Positions 1-13,995 of a stretch of 64,000 nt of DNA are shown here, in pieces. The stretch is from Trichoplax sp. H2. Taxonomy: Eukaryota; Placozoa; Uniplacotomia; Trichoplacea. The first letter of the stretch is position 1. Every line of letters begins with the position of its first letter. The position numbers were made by a program, and so were the translations under genes. The notes under the pieces are model-generated. The model did no database searches. It was not told the origin of the DNA and saw nothing but the letters and a program-made list of their open reading frames with translations. The DNA lies in NCBI GenBank assembly GCA_003344405.1, contig NOWV01000062.1, positions 186,001 through 250,000 of the forward strand, given 5' to 3'.

Positions 1-1257
1 CTTGACTGAAAATTTGTTTACAATATTCTACCTGTTGATGAGTATTAGCATCATACAGTATATATCTTTGCTATATGTATCCTAAGAACTGATTCAGAGT
101 ATAACCGTACTTTAAATGTAGTTTGTAGAAAGTGCTTTCATGCTCAATATATTATGGATGCTTTTTTAAGCCTTGTACTTTTTAAATACTTAAAATTGGT
201 CTATAGTAAAGTAACTCGACTTTGGTCGTTAATTTAAAAACGGTAGATGTAGCCAATTCTGTACTAGCAAAGTAAATATTTCAGAACTTTGCAACGTAAA
301 ATCCTTTGAAATGACCCTTGCCCGGATTTTCTGTTTACTATATGTAATATAGTCAAAGAGTCATTTTATAATAATTAATACAGATTAAATTAAATGAATG
401 AGTGAGTACGTGACCAAAATCCACAGCAAATTTGCAAACTATTATTCACTCCTTAACTCGAAATAAATTTTTTTAAACAAATGCAGTGCATAATTAGTTA
501 ATTATTAGATTTTTAAAGCGAATTTTTAGTATGTATACTATGGAAGTAACTTTCTCCATTTTTATCATTACTGGTAACAGTAATATAAATTAAAAGTTCG
601 CTTTTACGCGGCTTTAGTATAGCTAAAGATTGCAGTATTTTCGCCTTCTCTTAAGAAAAAGATTTTAAATTTACATTAAAGTATGATCGCTTCCAGTTGC
701 TTTACTAATAGTCATCAATTACAATTAGTAAACTATTTCCTACTACTTATAGTTATAGCTAAAAATAGATTTGACAGCAGAAAATTATTTTAATAGTTTC
801 ATTTGCGTATTTAAATCAATTAATGTGTAACTGTTTAGAAGATTCTCCTATTGATGAGGAATGGCCCAACTGCATAATTATTCTACGTAATCCATTAAAA
901 ATAAGTTATTTGTGCAGTAATTCCGATTTCTAGAAAGTTAGAAAACGCATCTTCCTCTTTTCATTTAAGCATAAAGTTGAGAATTTCTGTTCAATGCTCT
1001 GCAATTGTAACTAACTATAGCTTCTTCCTGTTTCCACGCTATGGTTTTGCTATTTTAAGAAAAGTAGTAATCATGATACGAGTATATTCTTCACAGGATG
1101 CAATTGACCTTATGGAAATGCTAATTCTTATGAAGATGTTGGATACAAATTGATTTAGTTTTCCTCGTCTATTTTGTTTTTAATAGAATTAGACCGAAAC
1201 CTGTGCTGATAATTAAGAAAATTTCTTATGATATAGATTGAGAGAATAATTAATAAA
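1..1257. other. No feature seen
   Basis: This is AT-rich sequence with no open frame of note, no tRNA-like box and no repeat I could align by eye. Confidence 0.6.
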
Positions 1258-1700
1258 AATAGCTCTTGCGGTTTATTGTTAATAGAGTTCAATCAGTAGC
1301 TGTATGATATTCTTCTTATGGCGGTAGATTGAAAAGGACAATTAAAGGAAGCTCTTGCTGCTTATTGCTATCAGAGTTGAATTGAGAGCTGGATGATGTC
1401 TTTTTACTTACGATAGACCATTGAAAAAGATAATTCAAAAAAATTCTTAAAAGTTTATTATTAATAGAATTCAGTCGGAAGCTAGATTGATATTTTTTAC
1501 ATATGGTAATTGATTGAAAAGGGTAGTTAAAGTATGCTCTTGCAGCTTAACGTTAATAGAGTTAAAACTTAAAAGTCGGGGATCATAATTTCATTTCTTA
1601 GGTGATAGACTAATAGTGCAAGCTGTTACAGCTTATTGTTGATAGAGTCAAAATTGGAAGTTGGGATAAGATTTTTCCATAGGATAATAGAAGTCATCTC
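1258..1700. repeat. Degenerate tandem repeat, about 5 units of about 92 bases
   Basis: Units start near 1258, 1349, 1441, 1533 and 1616. Each carries a GCTCTTGC-type start, a TTATTGTTAATAGAGTT-like core and a GATTGAAAA-like end. Divergence between units is high. Confidence 0.7.
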
Positions 1701-4700
1701 TTGCAAATCTACACTAATGGAGGTGAAAAACGACCCCTTTATGGGGTTATTTTCTAATCGTGTATCCATAATATAGTTTCGTAATATCTTTAACATTGCC
1801 ATTGAAGTTCTAACAGAGTTTGAAAATTAGGGAACTGGATTAACCCCTCTAATTAACTACCAAGAGAATTCAAAAATGAGGCACCATGGGAGATTCTAAT
1901 CATATCTATAACAATGGCAAGATCGTATTCTCATCATTCTATTCCTTCAATTTCTAACAAAATATAGGGTAGCGAAAATCTTACTTGCAAAAATGAGAGA
2001 ATTATGGTTTCAATTAAAAGCTGATTTATCTTGCTTCCTCTCTGCCTTGGTATAATTTGAAATTGAACAACCATCTTGATAAGAAAATTGATTGCTTCGA
2101 ACTTCCTTCTATAGCAAATACCCATAGAGCTAAGTTTATATAGACTCCAACGAAAGCAGTACGATTGAAACTGGCTGTCTTTAGACAATATTCATGGACT
2201 AAGATCTGAATAATGAATACATATAGATACAATTTGCTTCCATGTGAATACATTTAAACACAGTTCATGCCAACTCTGAAAATTGAAAGGATTAACGGTC
2301 CATTCCAGTCTTCAAATCCAATTCCATTCAAATCTATGTCTATTCTGGGAATCCACTTTTACTGCAAATACTTTAGGTTTGACATGATCATTCGATCTTA
2401 TCAAGGTAGCACAGACACTAAATAGGTAACAGGGTATGATCAAAAATAGCTATAAGCTATTAGGGTTCATTAATTGAAATCAATTAGTATTTGAATTATT
2501 AATAACAATGCAATCTTCCTTTCAAACCCAATTAAAATTCGACTTATACTCATTCTTAATTCGAAGATCTGGTTGATGATCATGAACTATGACTTGACAA
2601 TAAGAATGCATGTAAATCTTAGTAGATAAATTTCGAATTGAAAATAATTTCAATTCTATCAACCTTCGCTACTGAAGGGGAGAAAAAGGTGTTAAATAGG
2701 AAGGAAAATTTTACCTTGTCTTGAACTCAAGAGCTGAATTAACAAAATCAATTTATAATTCATAAGGATGATGGAAAATACTTTTATTTTAATATTGGGT
2801 AAACTATTATTAATAAATTATTAATAATGCAAATGTATTGCCTTTTTATAATAACATTCTACTTTACAACTAAAACAACTAAGCCAATGAAGGAGGAATT
2901 TTATTTGGCCTATTAACCATGTACTTCCGGCATCGGTTGAGGCAAGAGTCATCATCAAACTACTTTCCTTTTTAATTTAATCTATCAAAATTTCAATGCC
3001 GTTTAAAATGGACTGTAATATATTTCTTAGCACATAACAAGAAGATCAGTAAATAGGATGGCAGTAATATAGCTCCGATTGCCTTATTCTTAAGGGTTAG
3101 CTTTTATTCTACCTCCAGCGTACGCAAAAGCGGTTGGTTACGCCATCTACAATTGTGTGTCATAAATATTACACGGATTACTTGGTCGATTTAATGATAC
3201 AATTTTAAAGTTCTTTTTAATCTACAGTTGAGCAACTAACAATCTATGTAGGCTAAAAGCGGTATCAGCTAGATGGTAATAGACAAATTCTACTTGCAAG
3301 AAAAATTTGTCCAAGGGACGAATTCAAATACTGTAAAATCGACTATAGTCTGATTCTAGACCTCTCTTTTTATCATTTTAAAGCGGTACAGTTGTGCAAA
3401 AAGTGGTTTATTATCTATAATTAGATTAAGTATACAGTAAGTAAGGATTAAATAATTGCTCTTGATATGTATTCAGGGTGATAGATGGTTTAGAACAGAG
3501 GATTGTTTAGCAGTATCATGAATACACGATATTCCTGCTCAAGGGGGCTTTAATAGTATTATGGTCGATTGGATATTTTTAAATTAATCTTTTTTTCTGT
3601 TACACTCAATTTAAAGTCAATAACTAGCTATCATAGTAGTTTTAGAAATTGCATAATGAATGGCATTTTTATAAAATTGACAAATGGAGTGTAGAGAATA
3701 GCGTAGAATGACAGTCAAATAGGGTCTAAATTTCTTATTATATAATTATAAATTTTTTCAAGAACATGCTTCTTTAAAAAATGGGAGATTGTCTCCGTAT
3801 TGTTCAAGATATCTTATGCATAAACTAGTTGTTACGGTGTTGGCTTGTCATTAGGATAGTTTAATAAGTAAAGTAGTAGTTAGTATGGAGAATATCCATA
3901 TTTGTAGTGCTAGGTAAGATAAGTAATGCCTAAGGTGGATGTTGTTTGGGATAGCTCATTACATATTTGATATTGATTGTTATTGAGTGATAGATAGCAG
4001 CAAGATGATTCAAGTTCTAGTTGATGATAGTTGAATTAGACAACCTACAAGCTTAGATTAAGATTAAGTATGAGTAAGAGATTCAAAATATTTACTGATA
4101 GAAAAGCTATGTAAGGAACATCTCAGTTCGAGATGTTCCTCCTAGTAAGGTATAATAATAATACTGTAGTTGTTTACAAGTTAGATGGTTCCTATATAAA
4201 CGGGAACATTTGAGTTGAGTGGTGTGGAAAAAGTTGTAGATGTATCTTTGCTAATAAAAGTTTCATCTTTACAGTATTTTGCTGTGCGTGTTTAACGTTA
4301 AGTAAAAGGGCGTTTAAGTCAGTAGCTACTTATAGACTTTACTGTACGTTACCTTGTCGCAGAAGTGAAATTGTGACACTAGTTTAATTTAGTTAAAAGC
4401 TTCAAAATTGATAGAGAAATAACTTATAATGATAGTAAGTACAGAAGCTGCAGCTTAAAGATCCATGTTTCCCCTTAATATTGCTGCTTATGAAGTTCAA
4501 TTCCTTAAACAAGGGCAGAGAATTAATTTTGGTCATAGTAAAGTGGCGTGAAAATGTAAAACTTCAAGTTCTTACCATCAAAGTAAAAATTTTCATCGAT
4601 TTACTCTCATTTCATAGAAAAATCATATTCCCAAGTACTGTAGATCATTATACAGACACCTTTTTACTAGCCCGAAGCATTTTATACTGTAGTAATATAA

Positions 4701-5299
4701 CATGCAGAAGTGCTCAATCCAAGGAATAAATGGAAATAAATACTAAGCTGCGGTACTGTGCAAAATTTGTAACTACTACAGAAGTATGTTATATGATACT
4801 CGTACTGTCTAATCTAATTAGCAAATAAATTTATGAAAATAATTGTGATAAGACAGAGTTGTGTGTAATAAAAGACCGAAATGGAGTTCTTTATACTATA
4901 GTCTTTTAGTAAGAAAATAGGTTTAGTTTACGATAGAAATAGCATAGAAAATAATAGTATTCGCAATCTTTTCTTCGTTTTTTCTAAGGTTCTATATAAA
5001 TTGCTATCCAGAAGTTTATTTATTGTTGCAAGTCTCAAGTCCATGTAGACTTAGGAAATAGTGTACTTAGAAATCTCTTATAAGTGTACTATGTGAACAG
5101 TTCCCGACCATTAAGATATTCTATATCCAACGTCTTAGGTTCCGGAAATGTTACCAGTAATAAGAAACAACAGTATTATTTTAATGTAGTATTAATAATC
5201 ATACTGTTCTTGAAGATTAAGGTAAATTAATGATAGGCGTTCTAAGCTTAAATGAATGATTGTACTAGTAATTGCATATCAATAGAAAATGTTTATATA
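1701..5299. other. Non-coding stretch; only small hairpins seen
   Basis: Short frames (maximum about 84 codons) look like chance. A hairpin (ACCCC/GGGGT with a T-rich 3' side) lies near 1728-1745, a 10-base AT-only inverted repeat at 2806-2828, and a strong hairpin at 4114-4140 is listed separately. Confidence 0.5.
4114..4140. repeat. Perfect 11-base-pair inverted repeat (hairpin)
   Basis: AGGAACATCTC (4114-4124) and GAGATGTTCCT (4130-4140) are perfect reverse complements around a 5-base loop. This is more GC-rich than the surroundings. It is too short for a typical microRNA precursor. Confidence 0.85.
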
Positions 5300-5670
5300 C
5301 ATATTTATAATGGGCGAACACATCAAGATAGTTACTGTCTATAAAAACCTATACATGAAATTCTGAACAATTCTACGTTATTATAAATCCGATAAAGGGC
5401 GAGTATGTCAGGATAGTCACTGTCAATAACAAGGTGTAGATGAAACTCTAAATAATCTTATTTCCTTATAAATTCAATGATAGTACATTAGGCTAGTAAT
5501 ATAAGTAGCACTGTCAATAACAACAAATATATGTAACTCTGAATAATCTTGTGTCATCATAATCCAAAGATGAACGTGTACATCAGGATAGTCTATGTTA
5601 ATAAAAATAACGACATGAAATTTTGAGTAAGATTAAGTTATTATTATAAATTCATGATGAACCTCCATAA
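5300..5670. repeat. Degenerate tandem repeat, about 4 units of about 85-90 bases
   Basis: Units share a CATCAAGATAGTTACTGTC-like start, AATAA, then ATGAAATTCTGAA-like and TTATTATAAAT-like parts, starting near 5312, 5398, 5480 and 5571. Confidence 0.7.
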
Positions 5671-6094
5671 CATCAATATGCGTAGAATAATAGAACGTAA
5701 AATCCGTTATAATGTAATAAAAATATTAAATCGATCACATAGAGTAAAGTAAATAGCCGTTCAACAGAATAGTTTTCATCAAATAATGATAATTCAATAT
5801 AGAGAAGACGAAACATTTAAAATATTTATAAGAGTTAACAAAAGTTACGGTATAGCTTTCACATCTCATTCGAAGAATAACTAAAAATTGTACCTTCCAA
5901 ATACGAGCAACAGTTGATGCAGTTACACCAAAGCATTGCAGTATATAGTTCAAAAAATAAAGATCGTACAGATTCGAATCATTTAATGTAGATAATATAA
6001 TATATTAGGTATTATCTGTATACCAACTAAAACAGTACTACCTTGTAAATATTCCATATAAATAAAAATAAAATCATGAAAAATTAGAAATAAT

Positions 6095-6319
6095 GGTAGG
6101 AGTTACTCCATCATAATGAACATTCTAAAATGTCATCTATAGCTACAAATGTTCTTTAAATGCAAATGTAAATAGTAAACAATCTAATTAGAAGCAGAAG
6201 CCATCTGAAAGGGTTGCTCCATCATGCAGTAATAGATATTCTGAAATATTATTTATAGCTAGAACTATTCTTTAAGATAAATATAAATAGTTAACAACCT
6301 AGCTAAAGTAGAAGCTATC
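6095..6319. repeat. Two diverged direct copies of about 112 bases
   Basis: Copies begin near 6095 and 6206, with shared TTGCTCCATCAT-like, TATAGCTA and AGAAGC segments. Weaker echoes (for example CTATCACACAG near 6315 and ATATCACACAG near 6573) suggest the array may continue to about 7180. Confidence 0.6.
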
Positions 6320-7184
6320 ACACAGAGACTAGACTGATACGAAAATATTGCATATGAGTAGAGTATAAACAAAAAATATTTAGTCTAGAGTAAGAGTTGT
6401 CTTTGCTGAGATTATGCCGTATAGAAATTTATCTTCAAGGATAAGTACTTCGTAAAAGTACAGTAACTGTATTCAGAAAAATAGCCACTTCAGAGCATCG
6501 CGTAAGAATTTTATTTCAAGTGTAAATATATTATAAACCATAAACTGGGAAAGCATACAGTTAATTATATCAGATATCACACAGCATTTGAAATAATATG
6601 AAAAATTTTACTGTTAGTAATAAGTTTTTTCGCAAAAGCAACATATAAACAAAAAGATATCTAATTATGGGCAAGATTTATCGTGTAATATTTGATAATA
6701 GCATCAAAATTTAGCCTTTAACAATAAATTTAGTCAAGACATAAAGACAGGAAATTATCTAGTCAATAGTGCGATTTACTAACAGTATATGAAATACTAT
6801 GAAAATCATTTCAACTTTGTATTTTTCCATGAATGTAAAAATACAATTAGAGAAGAAAATTATTTATTCAGAAGGAAGAGCTGTCATATAGCAATTAAAA
6901 TCGATTCGAAATTTTATCCCCAATAGTAAACTTCCCATATCAGGAAAATACACTCTAAACGAAGAAATATTGAATTGAATGTAAAAATTGTGAAGCGAAG
7001 TTGAAATATCATAAAAATTTTATTTTTAAATATCAACTCACAAACAAGTAAAACATACTCTGAATAGAAAATGTCCAATTAAAAGCAAACGATATCGTAC
7101 TACAGTCGAAATACCATCAAAATTTACTTACTGTTATCAACTTCTATACAAGTAAATATAAAAAAGCCTTCTATTAAGAATTAA

Positions 7185-8885
7185 TTATTATTCAATTGAT
7201 GATTCATTTTCGTATTGCTATCGATACCTCTTCAAAATAAAATATCATCATCGACTTAATTTCTGCTAAGTTCTCACTAGTAGGTTAAATAGCAGCAATA
7301 GATATGGGGGGGGGAATAAAGCACCATCAATGTGTAAAAGTAAACATAAAAAATCGATATTCTGATGGTTTCTATCAATGTATAGCTCATTTTCATATTA
7401 TCATCCACGCTACTTGAGGAAATATTCAAGATTATCAATCTGGTTTTTACTTAACCCTTACTAATTCAAGTAGAAGTAATAGATATAGATGACGAGTAGA
7501 GAATTATCAATACATTAAAGTGAAAGTAATATTTCGCATTTCTTTGCTAACTTTATCCAAGATTATTAATTCGAGATTATTAGTTTGACTTCCGTAAAAC
7601 CATTGCTACCAGTTTAAGTGGAAGTCATAAATATAGCTAGTGCAAAAATATCAATTTTATTAAACAATAATAATTGATTTTCTTTACTATCTCTATCCAT
7701 TTGTAATAAATTTTCATGTTACCATTCATAATACTTGAGGAATAGTCAAGATTATCAATCTGATTTCCACTGAACCCTTGCTAATTTAAGTAGGAATAAT
7801 AGATATGGAAAATAGGAGAGAATTATCAATGCAATAAAGTGAAAGTAATCGGTGATGTTTCTTTACTAACTCTATCTAGGATTATTAATTCAAATTTCGC
7901 TGAATCATTACGACCAATATAAGTGGAAGTAATAGATACAGATAACTAGTATAAAACTATCAGTTTTATTAAAAAAGTAATAATAGATACGCGTATTCTT
8001 TACCATCTCTATCTATTTTGTGATTTATTTTGAAATTGTCATCTATACAGTTTGAGGAATAGCCAAGATTATCAATTGATTTCTGCTAAATTCTTGCTAC
8101 CAATTTAAGTAGAAATAGCGGATATAGATAACATGCAGAAAATTACCAACGAATTAAAATTGAAAATAATAATTGATATTCATTACTAGCCCTATCCATT
8201 TATAATTCCCTTTTATATTCCTCAATGCTTGAGAAAATAGCTAGGACTATCAATTCGATTCCTATTAAATACTTTCTAGTCTAAGTAAAAATGATGGATA
8301 TACAGTAGATAAAAATTAAATATAAAAATTGATATTCTTTACCATCTCTATCTATTCATGATCCATTTTCATGTTACTGTGCATGCTTGAAAAATAGTCA
8401 AGATTATCATTTTGATCTCTATTGAACCTTTCTATAATTTTTAAATAGAAATAATGGATATAGTAGAAAATTAGCAATGAATTACAATGGAAAATAAAAA
8501 TTGATTTACTTTGCTATTTCTATCTATTCATGATCCGTTTTCATATTACCATTTGTGCTTGAGGGATAACCCAAATTATTAATTTGGTTTTCACTGGACC
8601 TTGCTTCAAATTCAAATAAAAGTGATGGTACAGATGATAAAATAGGAAATTATCGACGAAAAATGAAGTAATAAATTAATACTCTTTACTATTTCCAACC
8701 ATTTATGATTTCATTTTTATATTGCCATCCATACTGATAGAAGAAATAGCCAAGGTGATTTATTCGAATTCCCTTGAACCCTTCACATCAATTCAAATAA
8801 AAGCATCGATAATAAGTTGAGAATAAGCTTTGCTTAAAAATGAAAATAAAAATTGATATTCTTTACTATTCGTCGATCATCATTC
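7185..8885. repeat. Long degenerate tandem array, about 10 units of about 165 bases
   Basis: A recurring anchor (ATTCTTTACCATCTCTATC and variants) appears near 7205, 7365, 7538, 7680, 7857, 8000, 8190, 8336, 8510, 8690 and 8860. Each is followed by a CATTTTCATATT block, a TTGAGGAATAGTCAAGATT block, a TTTAAGTAGAAGTAATAGAT block and a GAAAATTATCAATG block. A run of nine G lies at 7306-7314. Confidence 0.75.
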
Positions 8886-11800
8886 TTGATTTACACCTGT
8901 ATACATATTACATATTGTAGTATAGAGGGGTGGATTGTATTCAATAGATAATATTATTCATTTTATTGATTAATACAATAGACAAAAATATTGATAGATT
9001 ATTCAAGTCCGTTATCAAGAGCCTCTTTATTGGCTGATGTGTTATGCTTAAAATGTCATTATCTGTCATAGTTAGGATTGATAAATAATAATATCCGAGC
9101 CCATGACTAGGATGGATGGTCTATAAAGAGACAGGGATCTATTTCGACACATCCATTGATACTTAGGTATAAATACATTGAAATTGTTGATGATTTGAAG
9201 ATTTGTCTACTTCTATTTATCATCCTGTCGAAAAGTATTAGTCCATCTCTTACAATCCATTATATAATCTAACGACATCGATTTCAATTGCCTTACCTGT
9301 ACGGACATTTATTCCTAAATTGATTTGCCTGAAGCTAAAGGATGAACATTAACTGTAACATTGTTCTATGACTACATGTAGAACTTAAGCTCGATCGCGA
9401 TCAGTTGAAAATAAAAAGTTGAAGGACTGGTAAAGAGGTGATTACTATATTGATTGGATAAGTAAAAAGCGATAAATTATTACTAAGCTTGCAACAAGCC
9501 ACGGAAAGATACCTTAACAACTTGTTCTATCTGTTATCAAGCGACTTAAACCATGGTTGAAATAAATTAAAGATATCAGTACCCATTTAAAAGGAAAGAA
9601 TAAGATTATAATAGAATTCGTCTATGGTCATGTCTAATCTACTTTTAAGTAAACAAGGTTAACAATTTGATAGACGCTTGAATCAATACTCCTATTTCGC
9701 CATTTGCAATAGCTATCGATATACCAATCCAAGAGATAAAAAAATCATTTTAAAGGTATGATCATAAATTTAATAGCTAAATTGACGTTAAAACTTAGAC
9801 TAAAGAGCGTAAATATTACACAAATATAATCAGTCTACAAACAACATTAATACTAAATCCCTTATTTATAATTAAACGAGCACTTAGTAATCTGAATAAG
9901 AATAGTACTCCTCCATTTTTCCTTTCCTCCTTGCTTAACAAAAATAAAACTAAAATAATACTATTTTGAAGCAACAATCAACCTTCTTCATTGGTTTATT
10001 GCCATAAAATTTTTTATACTTCTTATTTGGATATCTCTAATGCAGCTATAAACGAGCGCATCCAATCCCGGTATAAGTAAACTTTAGAAATGATGATGTG
10101 CTATTCTAACAACTACATGATCTGTTTGTTGAAGAGAAAATATTTTTCTATCTATTGATTTATTTCTTCTTAAAGCTTTAAGGGGTTTTAGTACTATTCT
10201 ATGATCTTGTGTAGATTACTACTAATAATTTTCTTCGACATTTATGCATTGATTAGGCTATAAGATTAGAGTGTTGTTCAAGCCAACAGTAAACTTTTAT
10301 CAATTCTTTATCATCATGAATCCTTGTCAATCGGAAGATAAAGCACATCATTCTCGCTATAAAAAAGTTCGTTTCTCCACTAATTTGACTAACTGCAAAC
10401 GTTTCAAAAGCAATAACCAAAAAGAACCAACTCAAGATGATGGTAAGTGAATATGAGAATGGACATAATCCATCTATTTAATCTTCTTCTTTGGATCTAC
10501 TCTTTCGGTAAAAATGGAAGAGTTACAATCTACGATCATCATAAAGAGTAAGATGATCTATAATTTTTGTTCATTTTTTGCCTAAAGATTTTAATAGCTA
10601 GGTAACTAAACCCAGTTTGATTTTTTAAACTTTCATGATAACTGCGAATTGGAATATAATCTATGATCGATAGGCAATACCACCTACTATTTTCTAATTT
10701 TCTGAGTCAATGACTACAATATCCAAATAAGTAAATCTATTGAAATTTTATGACTACCAAGACAAATACATTTTAATGACCCTTATAGCATAGCTAGTTG
10801 TCATTATTTTTTAATCTCTTCTATCCAAGCGATAGACTATCCTTCCGATAATATTAAATCAATTTTATAGGGATCAAGATAACCCTCTTTTCAACAGGAG
10901 GGTTAACGGCTTAAGGGCAATTTAGAAAAAGAAAGAACATCTTTATAAGTAAGTTAAAAGTGGATCGACTTCCTATGCTATAGTATTGTTTTTGATAAAG
11001 ATGGTGGTTTCAACTTGACCTTACAAGTTAATTTAAGGGCTCTAATAGATTGCTGATCATATTCAAATTGATCATATCATGGAATAGAATAAACAGCCCA
11101 GATATTCTTGCCTTGATCATCTCCAATATTCTTATCACTATACTTAGGATTACCCTTTAATTCATGAAATTATATTAATGAATTATCATAAAATAGAAGA
11201 CAAGACTCTTTCTCTCTCTCGCCCTTTAACTTGCTCTTGCTGTCTATCACATCTATGTCTATCAACAATTCTATCAATTTTAATTAAAGTATCGATAATC
11301 ATTTTGTGAGCAGTTGAATTTCAACAATGTTTGTCTAGATCCACTTTATTGATGCTCCTTGTATCAAGGATGTTTCCTTACTCTTTTCTTAAAACTGTTA
11401 TTGTGCTGAAAGTCAAGAAAAGTTTTTCTCCAATAATTATACCCTGTAGATGTAAGAGCTTTGTGGCTGTCATTGATCGTCTCACTGAAAATGACAGAAA
11501 TAAGGAAAACTCTTATGTTAGGAAAAAATTTTTTCCCAAACCTAATCCTATCAGCCAACGAGAAATAAGACAAGATTGTCAATTTTGTTTTATGTTTACT
11601 ATTTTTCTATCTAGTCTGCTTGTTTAATCTGTGTTTAATTTTATTTACTAAGCATAAGTTACTGTAGTCATTTTAACCTACTTTTATCGTTTTCATTTCA
11701 ATTCAATAAATAGTAAAGAAATGATTTTTCTTGTCTACAGCGAGAATTATTAGTCGAAATAGTTTAAATCAGCTAATAATTACTTTTATGAAATTGACTG

Positions 11801-12585
11801 GCTCTTTCAATACTAGTACAATTGAAAATGGAACATAACTATAGCGATAATATAATTTAATTTAGCCTGTATAACAAGTAGGGATTCATTTTCTATATCA
11901 CATTTTACACTCCTACTCATTTTGTCTGAAAGCTGTCCAATAGACATTTGGATGGCATAACTGATATATGCCGTAGTGACAAGCACCTTTCTCAAGTGAA
12001 TAACGATAGCTTTCCTATCTTCCGTTTATTAACACCTAAGATTGGTAAAGTCGAAAGCAATTGGATAACATCCGTATTATTCAAAATAGCTCTGTGTACT
12101 TTTGAAAAATGACATTTTTTCAATACTTTTACCCTGGTTAGAGTTTAAATGGATAGCAAGGGGTATTAATGCTATCCATATTTTAGGGAAACCACCTATT
12201 TTACTCTATTTCTATCATAAAAATCTTGCCATATCAGCTATATTCCATAACTTAATTGATTTTATGAAATCGATTATAGTGCGGTAGTCATGCCTATGAT
12301 TTATTCGGGTTTTTTATCAATCTCATATTCCTTTCCTACTTTCTATATTGATTATTTGGGCAATTAATTTCTATTATATTGATGAGTATTTTGGGTTCAT
12401 AGCTCAGAAAAAGAATTACAAATATGAAATAATTTATCTTCACCTTTATCCTAAAAGCAATCAAACCTCCGATGAATTTAGACTTATTTTACCTTTCGAT
12501 TTACTGGAGAATATGAAATGTCTTCCTAATTGACCCTGACTATTAACTTCTCACTCCATCATTAAAATTTATTATATTCCAAGCG
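8886..12585. other. Non-coding stretch, nothing gene-like recognised
   Basis: Open frames reach only 98 codons (11331-11627) and match no family I know. A palindrome GATCGCGATC lies at 9393-9402, a hairpin TAACCCTC/GAGGGTTA at 10880-10905, and a CT-rich run near 11207-11220. Confidence 0.45.
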
Positions 12586-13450
12586 TCTTTATACTACTGA
12601 TTACGCTGAAAGTATTGGTATAGTTCTGACAGCAATACATGGCTTACAATTAGACGAGAACTACACGTATACACTAATCAATAATATCTTACCCCTTACG
12701 ACAATCAGACTCAGATGAATTTAGACTAATTTTATCTTTAGACTTATTGAAGATAAATGAATATATTCCTAAGAATTTATTACATTTTAAACTCTTCCCT
12801 ACCGTCAATAGGTAGAAAATATTGCTCTATCTCAGTCGATTATTCATGGCTTGAAATTATAGGAGAACTACTCGAATAAAGTAATCAATAATATCTCTTA
12901 TGCTACATTATTGATAAGTAGAAAGGTTTGCTAAAATTTCGACCTGTTATCTATGACTTGCTCTTTTGGTTTACAGGGAAAAAATTGAATATCTTTCGAA
13001 CAGATTATAGCTTTCAACTACTTACTCAATCATTCAATCCCTAGCATTCTAAACTCTACCATACCATTGATACGCAGAAAAATATCACCATTTCTCCGAT
13101 AGGAGTTTATGCCTTAAAACTACGCGGGAATGACGTGAATAATAATGATTCTGGCTTTTATAGCTCTATTATTAAACTCCACTGGACTATCAATAGGCAG
13201 AAAGAGTTGCCATATTTCCGATAAGTGTCCATGACTTAAAATTATACTAGAATGATACGAATAAAATAATTTGTTTATCTCTATCTTAGTCCTTATGTAA
13301 CAATCAGATTTTAATGAGTTTAGATTTATTTTGTCTTTTCGATGACTGGAAACAACAGGATATATTCCCCACTGGTGATCACTTTTAACTTCCTATTCTA
13401 TCTTTAAAATTCGTCAAAATTTTCTGCACTATCTATAGACAGGGATAAGT
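12470..13450. repeat. Degenerate tandem duplications
   Basis: Two kinds of block alternate. One is GATGAATTTAGACTTATTTT-like (near 12472, 12714 and 13315). The other is CAATAGGCAGAAAGAGTTGC-like followed by a CATGGCTTAAAATTA-like end (near 12595, 12807, 13068 and 13191). Unit borders are unclear. Confidence 0.55.
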
Positions 13451-13994
13451 TATAGCAACTTTGATTACAGCTTCTATCCGTTGTCACACTTCTTCCCTTA
13501 CTTTCATGCTATAAATGCACTATTCTACCTTAAGGGCATTGATAAACAGTATCTATTGCAATTGTTCTTAGACGTAACGTGTTAAAGCTAACATTAGATT
13601 TTTGTTCGAAAATAAATGAAACTGTCTTATTGAATAGTTTATCTCCGGTATTTTTCTATGAGTGTTTGGATACTATGATCATAGTTTTCATTCACAGAAT
13701 CAATATCTCTTCGTAGTCTTGCCATGATCGAAGGGTATTTGCCAATTTAATTGTTTTACAAGTGAAAAAAAACTCATAAAGAAGTTGCAATTTTTTTATT
13801 CTATTTCAATCTGTTTATGATGGATTTGGAAAATTATTTCAAGATTAAATTTAATAAATCGTCTCTAATGAATAACTTCACCTTAAATCTGTGATTTCTA
13901 TTACATTTTTAAATCTAAAATGCTCGCTTGCCTCCATACTATCCATTTCTTCGTATCGGCTATTTGGGACAGTTAATTTAGCTCATTAATATAC
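13451..13994. other. No feature seen
   Basis: AT-rich sequence with no open frame or repeat of note. Confidence 0.5.
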
Positions 13995-13995
13995 A

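Noticed and set aside
1724-1756. GC-rich hairpin followed by T-rich text, like a bacterial terminator
   Set aside because: The DNA is clearly eukaryotic, so a rho-independent terminator reading is not meaningful.
5963-5985. ATTCGAATC text resembling a tRNA B box
   Set aside because: Does not match the full B-box consensus and no cloverleaf arms can be drawn around it.
7185-8885. CRISPR-like regular repeats
   Set aside because: Units are degenerate throughout, with no constant short repeat separated by unique spacers, and the genome is animal.
11331-11627. 98-codon plus-strand frame
   Set aside because: No motif or conserved pattern, a 72-codon frame lies on the opposite strand over the same bases, and there is no splice context.
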